Below are positions 58,701 to 64,000 of a stretch of 64,000 bases of DNA, in pieces. Position 1 is the first letter of the stretch; every line of letters starts with the position of its first letter. The DNA comes from Mytilus edulis. Taxonomy: Eukaryota; Mollusca; Bivalvia; Mytilida; Mytilidae. A program made the position numbers and the translations under genes. The notes under the pieces are model-generated. The model was not told the DNA's origin, searched no databases, and was given only the letters and a program-made list of their open reading frames with translations. The stretch lies in NCBI RefSeq assembly GCF_963676685.1, contig NC_092350.1, forward strand, positions 5,693,486-5,757,485, given 5' to 3'.

Positions 58701-60482
58701 CCAAAAAACTTGGGGTGATCTCAGGTGCTCCGAAAGGATAAGCAGATCCTGCTCCGCATGTGGCACCCGTTGTGTTGCTTATGTGATAACAAATCCGGTA
58801 AATAGTATAATTCGGTAGGTCACGTTCATGAAAAGGAAGGGGATTGTAGTTACAACGAACCCACGACACTTCTATACAGCGTCACGACATGAAAATTGGT
58901 CAAATCGTGGGTCATTTGTGATCATCGTACGACATTCGCACGATATTTTGAGCATCGTGGCGCTGTCGTGTGTCGTGGGACGAAAATTGGACATGGACCT
59001 GTTTTGCTCTACGAAGGGTAAGCAGATCCTGCTCAAAATGTGGCACCCGTGTTGCTAATGTGATAACAAATCCGGTAAATAGTACAATTCGGTAGGTCAC
59101 GTTCATGAAAGGGAAGGGGATTGTAGTTACGACGTAAGGAACATATCCGATATCATTTCTGAAACGGTTATTCCATAACGGTCAACCAACTCGTGATGGC
59201 GTCCGTAAAATTTACGAAGGGATGATTTCAACTTCACTATTTGCAACTCTTGGTTTAAAAGCTTCCTTGTGAGCAGCAACCCTCTATCAAGAAAATCATG
59301 ATATGAAATGCAAACACGGGAATATCGTCTCAATAGATATATACCCCGTATGCAGGTGCTGCTGGAATGTTGCTACTTAGAGATGAAAAGTTCACAATTG
59401 GAAAGCTGAAATCATATCTTTTGTCGTAGTAATAAGATAACAATAATTCCAAAAGAGAAACTTCAAAACAACAAAATACAAAAGTTATGATCAAAGATGG
59501 TCATACTTTACTGGTACACGTCCTTAATACTCAATCTTTGGTCACGACCGATAACAAAATTATGGTATGTTTGCCAACGAGACAACTTTGCACAAGAGAC
59601 CAAATAACACACAAATTAAAAACTGCAGGTCATCGAAAGGCTTACAACAATGAGCAATGCCCACATCGCATAGCCAGCTATAAACAACAGAATGTAAAAC
59701 AATTTAAAAAATTTAAACAAAACAAATTGCCTTATTTTAAAATGTAGAAAATAATGAAGGAAAACAATTATGTTACACACGTCAGTGTTTCTGTTGTTTT
59801 GTTATTTTCCTCTTATAGTTGGTGTGTTTCCTCAGTTTTAGTTTGCAACCCGGATTTGTTTTCTCTCAAACGATTTATGACTTTTGAACAATGGTATACT
59901 ACTGTTTTATTTTAAGGCTCCTGACTTTGATCAGGCATATTCAAAATGTGACGGGAAGCAAAATGTATGTCACTAATCTACATATTTCATTGTTATGTTA
60001 TGGTGATATGAGTTGCTTTAGTGTTTCTTTTTGTATTTAGGGAATATTATTCTGAATTGTGGTTATTTTAGTGTATTTTTTATGGCCTAAAGCATATTTG
60101 GGGAATTACAGCACAAATGTGAACATATCATTTTCCTTTAAAAAAAAAGACACAAGTCATAAGACAATGACACACTAGCAATACCGCAGCAAAACCGAAA
60201 AATATATCAAAAGACAAAAGAACGTCTACAAAACACAACATAGCAAACTATACTTAGTAAAAGTAATCCCATCAAAACTCCGAGGTTATTGCAGGTTCTC
60301 CGGAAGGGTAAGCATATGACGAAATAGTGTTTGATTTATGATTTTAATTATATTGAGAAATAAAAAGGAAATAGATTCTTCAGATATGTTTCAAAATTGA
60401 CTTTGCTTTTATTTTTAGGCAAGATCCAACGAATCGCATTGATTGTAAATATTTACCCGACTTGGATTTTGATATTTATTAG
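37736..60482 (+). CDS. Secreted animal haem peroxidase (peroxidasin/chorion-peroxidase-like), twelve exons
   Basis: Exons: 37736-37871, 38610-38850, 41053-41273, 42249-42437, 43676-43727, 48569-48669, 49188-49292, 50093-50185, 55632-56355, 57892-58073, 58428-58530, 60419-60482. All are GT-AG and phase-consistent, giving 736 residues. A signal peptide (MRLLLISAFLGFFTCYA) is followed by a Gly/Ala-rich stretch with basic clusters, perhaps a propeptide. The catalytic domain has GQFVDHD (Gln249, Asp252, His253), CMNFVRS in exon 6, RNSEV (Arg383, Glu386), REHNRIA, YRMGHSL (proximal His487) and NIQRGRDHGLPGY. Numbering against myeloperoxidase puts Val387 at the Met of the sulfonium link, so one ester bond to haem is expected at Glu386, with a second possible at Asp252. 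There are no Ig or LRR domains, so it is not a full peroxidasin. It likely uses hydrogen peroxide to oxidise halides or cross-link tyrosines. Confidence 0.93.
38895..39110 (-). repeat. Mussel dispersed repeat A, reverse, in peroxidase intron 2
   Basis: gataaggccgttagttttct, cgtacgttgacctatagttg, gttgtctcattggcaatcat and accacatcttc are close to 15410-15635. Confidence 0.8.
39671..40243 (+). mobile_element. About 570-base TIR repeat, left member of an inverted pair
   Basis: It starts ttaaagtcataa and ends ttatgactttaa. It is the reverse complement of 41594-42182 over nearly its whole length, sharing ccgctgaaaaataat, gtttgtcaac, gagatgggtcacactgaggt and ggaattgcttcctg. It carries a hairpin at 40055-40082 and no coding capacity. 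Confidence 0.85.
41594..42182 (-). mobile_element. About 570-base TIR repeat, right member of an inverted pair
   Basis: Inverted copy of 39671-40243, sharing tttaaagtcata at one end and ttatgactttac at the other. The pair encloses peroxidase exon 3 (41053-41273). Identity is high but with scattered changes, for example in the hairpin at 41748-41780. Confidence 0.85.
42765..43075. mobile_element. TIR element packed with AATTCG motifs, peroxidase intron 4
   Basis: The ends gttcacacgtaattcg and cgtgtgaac form inverted termini. The interior is a dense series of aattcg, attcgaat and cgcatt motifs on both strands. It is non-coding; an ORF of 73 codons through it on the minus strand is incidental. 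Confidence 0.6.
43418..43560 (-). repeat. Mussel dispersed repeat B, reverse copy
   Basis: cagctgaaggacgcctccgg, tggatgggttgttgtctctt and gacatattccccatttcc are shared with 54015-54145 and, reversed, with 50296-50420. Confidence 0.7.
43854..43970 (+). repeat. GAA microsatellite, about 38 units, peroxidase intron 5
   Basis: A pure (gaa)n run follows a short gaagaaaaagaa lead. The ORFs of poly-Glu, poly-Arg or poly-Leu through it are not genes. Confidence 0.95.
44435..46212 (-). pseudogene. Crypton-type tyrosine recombinase (KIAA1958/QRICH1-like), antisense in peroxidase intron 5
   Basis: Pieces in minus-strand order: 46212-45781 (start MADDTDIAAFVQSL, then SMQSSISRYLTKK; donor G|gtaaca), 45505-about 45260 (HFGLRSREEHTTLRWGDIQ) and 45018-44435 (CPIQTYKQFLRRRPEDM, WFSRQALGKNTL, LSGHKNVQSINSYS, then an acidic tail). 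GHKN and the Tyr in NSYS match the end of the recombinase active site. Where relatives have NHSxRKT this copy reads VFRVEKL, so one conserved His/Arg part looks lost. Three single-base shifts break the frame: 7 A instead of 6 near 46021, CCCC for CCC near 45828, and CC for CCC near 45310. Short inverted ends (gggccgataaaggg at 44099, cctttatcagcccg at 46332) may mark its limits. Confidence 0.75.
47030..47637. mobile_element. MITE with TTAA target duplication, peroxidase intron 5
   Basis: The TIRs gggcatacgatacagtt and aactgtatcgtatgccc are exact complements, flanked by TTAA on both sides (47026-47029, 47638-47641). TTAA targets are used by piggyBac and Kolobok elements. Length 608 bases, non-coding. 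Confidence 0.88.
48045..48150 (+). mobile_element. Small Naiad RT C-terminal remnant
   Basis: gcagcgcctgcatatagagt and gttacgatattccggaac resemble 2135-2200 (PAAPAYGVYIS region), strongly diverged. Confidence 0.55.
48340..48535 (+). repeat. Mussel dispersed repeat A, plus copy ending just before peroxidase exon 6
   Basis: agaagatgtggtaactctc, caacacggggccttggct and aattcaaacaggaaaatca match the A family with a deletion near the start. Confidence 0.65.
50296..50490 (+). repeat. Mussel dispersed repeat B, plus copy
   Basis: ttgagaatgaaaatggggaa, gtgtcacagagcagaaaaca and gctgacccataaacaaatat; the first part is the complement of the end of 43418-43560. Confidence 0.6.
50993..51065 (+). mobile_element. 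Naiad RT C-terminus, left half, split by a Harbinger insertion
   Basis: ggacgccatcacgagttggt to atatgttcctta matches 2300-2366. It continues at 54974 after the inserted element, with tta as target duplication. Confidence 0.85.
52690..52850 (-). mobile_element. Old solo Naiad 3' tail, reverse
   Basis: cagccatagcgataaacg, agcaacacgaaacccaata and gatatcaggtgttttggaag match the reversed tail with many changes. Confidence 0.55.
53020..53112 (+). repeat. Mussel dispersed repeat A, partial
   Basis: aaagatgtggtataattgcc, aatgacacaaactccacaga and tatgtcaccgtacc match the start of the A family. Confidence 0.7.
53220..53480 (+). mobile_element. Internal fragment related to the MITE at 24925-25587
   Basis: ggtatcctcaatgagattga, ggtcaaattttgggaaaata, gcagattattgccaaggat and atcagatctatgga line up with 25280-25460 in order, with moderate divergence. 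The TIRs are missing. Confidence 0.65.
54015..54145 (-). repeat. Mussel dispersed repeat B, reverse copy
   Basis: ccagctgaatgacacctacg, ggtcgggttgttgtcgcttt and gacacattccccatttcc match 43418-43560. Confidence 0.7.
54974..55290 (+). mobile_element. Naiad right half: last codon region and 3' tail
   Basis: ttatgtcgtaacaatcaatc continues the copy at 50993-51065. The full tail follows (cacgacgggtgccacatgtg to ctttcgtccctc-like end), close to 2375-2690. Confidence 0.85.
56356..56925. other. Peroxidase intron 9, first part, nothing recognised
   Basis: AT-rich intron sequence without repeat or coding signal that I can name. Confidence 0.4.
56930..57068 (+). ncRNA. Dispersed repeat with a hammerhead-ribozyme-like core
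   Basis: All invariant core bases are present. CTGATGA (56993-56999) is followed by stem II GTCT/AGAC with a 5-base loop, then GAAA (57013-57016). Stem III is ACGC/GCGT with a 7-base loop, giving a GTA cleavage triplet ending at 57031. Stem I forms only with one bulged C and two G-U pairs (GTGT against ACAT). Hammerhead motifs are known from retrozymes and satellites of bivalves. Activity of this copy is uncertain. Confidence 0.5.
57069..57891. other. Peroxidase intron 9, last part, nothing recognised
   Basis: AT-rich, no ORF or repeat of note. Confidence 0.4.
58548..58857 (-). mobile_element. Naiad 3' tail, reverse, in peroxidase intron 11
   Basis: gagggacgaaagataccaaa to ggggattgtagttacaac is the reversed tail of 2375-2680 at high identity. 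It runs straight into Harbinger sequence at 58857. Confidence 0.85.
58854..59013 (-). mobile_element. Harbinger right-end fragment between two Naiad pieces
   Basis: gaacccacgacacttctata, atgaaaattggtcaaatcgt and gtcgtgtgtcgtgggacga are the reverse complement of about 54810-54968. The outermost 9-10 bases of the TIR are missing and acaac is shared with the Naiad side. Confidence 0.8.
59010..59430 (-). mobile_element. Second Naiad 3' end, reverse (tail start and RT C-terminus)
   Basis: cgaagggtaagcagatcctg through the reversed RT end to YDKRYDF-like sequence at 59425. The last 68 codons (59333-59127) remain open and end in the same MFLTS as the copy at 2374. Confidence 0.85.
59560..59760 (+). 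repeat. Mussel dispersed repeat A, plus copy
   Basis: ttatggtatgtttgccaacg, agacaactttgcacaagaga, aaactgcaggtcatcgaaag match the A family, diverged. Confidence 0.65.
59785..59920 (+). repeat. Dispersed repeat, copy 2 (related to 10890-11055)
   Basis: Shares ttttcctcttata, gtgtttcctcagttttagtt and ggtatactactgtt with the first copy. Confidence 0.65.
60165..60315 (-). mobile_element. Old solo Naiad 3' tail, reverse, before the last peroxidase exon
   Basis: caatgacacactagcaatac, caaaacacaacatagcaaac and ggttctccggaagggtaagc follow the reversed tail order with many changes. Confidence 0.55.
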
Positions 60483-61466
60483 AAAATAGTGATTACTCTG
60501 CAGTGGTAAAATGCATGTCAATAATCCACATATGTTATGGTTATATTATGTTGATATTAGTTTGTGAATGGTTTAGTGTTTCTTTTTATGTTTTAAATTA
60601 TTGGGGAAATCTTATTCTATATCGTTGAGTTGGAGGAGAATTACTGTGGATTAATGAAGACAAGGAAACATTGAACTTATTAAAAACATTCTTTGCTTTT
60701 GTATATTATTGGTTAGAGGCTATTGGTAAATAAAAAATGGTAAAAATTATATCGTTTGAGTTATGCATTTATGTATGCAAAATTCTCAATTTAACATTTT
60801 GATTTGTTGAAAAATAATTAAATATAATTTACGAGCTTTATGTTTAATTTTGCTATATAACTTGTCTTCGTCTAGCTTGTCATTCCCGTATATGCACCAA
60901 CTAATAATAGAAGATAAAAGCTCTTTATCATACTTCCAATTACTGTAATGTTACATATAAACAAATCTAAATTTTGTTCTGGAGCTGTGTCGCTGCTTGC
61001 AATCGACAGAGTTAACATGTATACGGGAGAAAAACTGATCGTTCCAGACTAAATATGAAAATCATTCACTTCAAGAAAAGTTTGACGAGTTTGTTTCAAA
61101 AGATCGACAAACAAGAAATGACTCCATGGCAGATGTAAAATTTGCAATCTCTACAACTCAACCTTATTGACTAAATAGTAAAATCCCTTTCATAGAGACC
61201 AAGAAAACTTTGGCGAAACTTTGGCGAAAGTTTTCTTTTTGACGGAGGGTGTTGATAGGTTACTAGACCTGCTTTCTACTATTCAGTCAGCCATCAGTCC
61301 TACCCTGATATACCCTATCTTTTTCGGGTAATTAATACTGATAGCGTTTGACATTTTTAGCCGAACAAATTTATCCATTTCATATAACTTAAATTATTGT
61401 ATGCTGGTTCATATTCTGGACGCCAATCTTTGCTCCTTTATTATATAATTCACTAACAAAACAATT
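60483..61466. other. Peroxidase 3' flank and 5' region of the right Naiad
   Basis: Holds the peroxidase 3' UTR and, before 61467, presumably the leader of the Naiad. The short direct repeat aactttggcga occurs twice at 61208-61231. No other gene is seen. Confidence 0.4.
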
Positions 61467-64000
61467 ATGAAGCTTAGAAATGGAAAATTACTAAATACTA
61501 AACTTGTTCAAAGGGTATCTACACGTCTCAATCTTCAAAATCGGTTATCTAAAAATACTACCATCGCTAACATTTTTAACAATAAAAATCGTGTTTACCC
61601 TTCTATCGATAAGTGTCATTCCAAAAAATGACTAACATGTCCCCGTCTTTCCACCAACAATACGGTAAGGTCCACGTTTAATGGTAGCACATTTTCTTTA
61701 AATTTTGAAACTGAACAAACAGTATTATTTATTTACTCACATGAAACAAACCGGGGTGTGGTATTCAGTACGTAGGAGAAACTGGACGATATTTATCTAA
61801 ACGCACTCAAGAACATCTGTATCGTTTTAAAAGACCCAATAAATTCAAAAGTATCATTTACCAACACCTTAAGAAGCACAACCATCCTTTTAAATATTTA
61901 GCAGTTCAACCTTTAGAAGTAGTAAATAAGCAGCCTGGTGAATCGCATTCAAAGTTTGTACGTTCACGGAAAATAATTGAATTAAATTGGATTAAAAAAT
62001 TACAGACAGTCTACCCTCTCGGTCTAAATGATAATATCATGGGAATTTGTAATATATCTAGAACCAATTCCGTTAACATTTTGGATATAGTTTCTAAAAC
62101 TGTTCGTAAAAAACGTTCTCACGTTCGTAGAACAAATCGCAATCAAAGAAAATTTCGGGCCAATCATACCAATATTTCGGACCTAATTTCTATTTCAAAA
62201 AACAACGGCAGGCATTATCTGTTAACAAAACTCTGTTCATTACTGGTTAATAAGTTAAATAAAATTTTGGAGGATTGCAACACAATTTCATATAGCAGTC
62301 CTAAGTATGAAATTGTTCAAATTATTATGGCATATTGTTATTCTAAATTATTTCCCAAAATTGATCGCCCTGAAGATCATATAAAACATTTTATTAAAAT
62401 TAAGTATGTCAATAAAGGCTTTGATTTTGTAAATATTGCCGGTATATTTAACGACCATTCTGTTAAAGAACAAATTCCTGGATATTTTGACAATACTGAG
62501 CTACCTCTTATTTGTTATATTTACAAGAAATCTACCCAGAAATTTGTGTTTAATTACAGTCAATTGTGTAAAGATGTTAATATCAGTGAAAATACACCTA
62601 CTTCATGTAATTGCAGCAATTCCGAATATATTTATGGACCCATTTCCCATGTTATAACAGGAGATCTTAACACCGTTCAAGACCGAGAGTTAAAATCATT
62701 CCTCAGTAAAGGGCCTAAATATCGTCCCCCGTCAATTATTAATTGGAATGAGTGTCGTAATATCATCCACGACTCACTCCATACTTACTGTATGAAATGG
62801 ATAAAACGGGAAAAAGCTGATAAAAAATCTTTGGACTCTTTTTTTAATTCCGTAATGAAGATAGTTGATATACGTATTCAACATTTTAAAGAACATTTTA
62901 CTATAAACAATAACCACAATAATCCTATTTCTCGTATCAAACATAAACTAAAAGAACTAGCCAAGGAATTTGTTTTTGTCCCGGCCGATAAAGCTGCTAA
63001 TAATATTATTATTGTTTGACGTAAATTTTACATTGAGGTTTTGAAAAAGGAAATCACCAATTCACCAACATTCCAACTGACTCCATTTTCAGAAAACGAA
63101 ATCTGTAACAAACATAAACTTTTAGCAACCGCTTTACAAGCAGAGCCAAATACAATGAAAGTCGCAACTATGTATTGGCTTCCGAAGCTACACAAAACCC
63201 CTTACAAATATAGATTTATTTCGTCTTCAAGCCATTGTTCAACTACTAAATTGTCTATTCTTCTTACCAGCACACTTGGTACAATTAAAAACCTGATAAT
63301 AAATTGTTCAAATAAGGCCTTCGAAAATAGTGGAATAAATTACTTTTGGAGTGTCAAGAACTCGTTGTAAGTACTTGATAAATTGCATGCTTATATTGGT
63401 GATTTTGAATCTGTTCAAAGTTTTGATTTTTCTACCCTGTATACCACATTGCCTCACATTCTCATTAAGAAAAAATTCACACACCTAATTAAATGGGCAT
63501 TCAAAAAATCAGAATGTGAATATATATGTTCAAACTCTTTTAGGTCATTTTTTAGTAGCAATAAACAAAAAAACTATGTTAATTGGACATGCTTTGATAC
63601 TATATATGCCCTTGAATTTTTACTAGATAACATTTTTGTTCGCTTTGGAGATTCCGTATATCGTCAGATTATCGGAATTCCAATGGGGACTAACTGTGCA
63701 CCACTTATTGCGGACCTGTTTTTGTATTGTTATGAGTTACAATTTATGACAAAAATAAGCAAAGACCCATCGAAACAACATCTGATAAATAAGTTTAATA
63801 ATACTTTTAGATATTTGGATGATATTTTGGCTCTCAATAATGACGACTTCAGTATGTATATTAATGAAATTTATCCTGTTGAACTTACTTTAAATAAAGC
63901 TAATACTAACAATGACCACTGCCCTTTTCTCGATCTTGATATCTTTATCACTAATGGAAAGCTGAATACTAAAATTTATGATAAAAGGGATGATTTTTCA
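61467..64000 (+). CDS. Naiad-type Penelope-like element with in-frame TGA codons (candidate selenoprotein), 3' end beyond window
   Basis: From ATG 61467 the frame runs through an N-terminal GIY-YIG endonuclease (IIYLLT near 61724, CGIQYVGETGRYL at 61757-61795, an H..H part KKHNHPF near 61875). A CxC linker follows (Cys-Asn-Cys, near 62608), then RT motifs FDFSTLYTTLPH (near 63423), GIPMGTNCAPLIADLF (near 63675) and YLDD (63812-63823), open to the last base. Five TGA codons (61629, 61706, 61712, 61742, 63017) all sit where cysteines are expected. One TAA at 63368 and one lost T near 61703 are true damage or sequence errors. Spider and clam Naiads are known to use several selenocysteines. The required SECIS would lie in the 3' UTR, outside this window. 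The protein is clearly a different lineage from the copy at 2-2374. Confidence 0.85.

Noticed and set aside
63368-63370. TAA in the right Naiad as a recoded codon
   Set aside because: It sits at a non-Cys position (after KNSL) and is TAA, so it is best seen as a point mutation or error.

Overview
The window looks like nuclear DNA of a bivalve mollusc, most likely a mussel (Mytilus-like). It is AT-rich, its genes are split by GT-AG introns, it is saturated with short dispersed repeats, and it carries Penelope-like (Naiad) and Crypton-like elements. The species call is inference; no rRNA or mitochondrial marker is present.

Three host protein-coding loci can be read. (1) A single-exon class A peptide-receptor-like GPCR lies on the minus strand at 3269-4376 and is broken by one extra base. 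(2) A divergent pair encodes both subunits of the glutamine-dependent pyridoxal 5'-phosphate synthase. The glutaminase PDX2/PdxT is on the minus strand (two exons, 15815-16994). The synthase PDX1/PdxS is on the plus strand (six exons, 21208-26882). All splice phases join and the catalytic residues are present, so the animal appears able to make vitamin B6 de novo. (3) A secreted animal haem peroxidase spans 37736-60482 in twelve exons. Splice phases agree throughout and give 736 codons, with a signal peptide and the expected haem-site residues.

The rest is mobile DNA. Naiad-type Penelope-like elements (N-terminal GIY-YIG endonuclease, CxC linker, C-terminal reverse transcriptase) dominate. 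A nearly intact copy runs off the left edge (2-2374), a decayed inverted composite lies at 5790-8400, many solo 3' tails are scattered about, and a second, different lineage runs off the right edge (61467-64000). That last copy has five in-frame TGA codons at cysteine positions and is a strong candidate for a selenocysteine-using reverse transcriptase/endonuclease. Other elements are a decayed Ty3/gypsy pol with a TatD-nuclease pseudogene behind it (29.4-34.3 kb), a Crypton-type tyrosine recombinase antisense in a peroxidase intron (44.4-46.2 kb), a PIF/Harbinger deletion derivative with another TIR element nested in it (51.07-54.97 kb), several MITEs and fold-backs, a strand-switching minisatellite (9.0-10.0 kb) and a hammerhead-ribozyme-like repeat (57.0 kb).

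The peroxidase introns hold most of the nested elements. PDX1 has a minisatellite that copies its own exon-5 splice donor. Several reading frames differ from an open frame by a single base in a homopolymer, so residual assembly error and true decay cannot be separated from the sequence alone.
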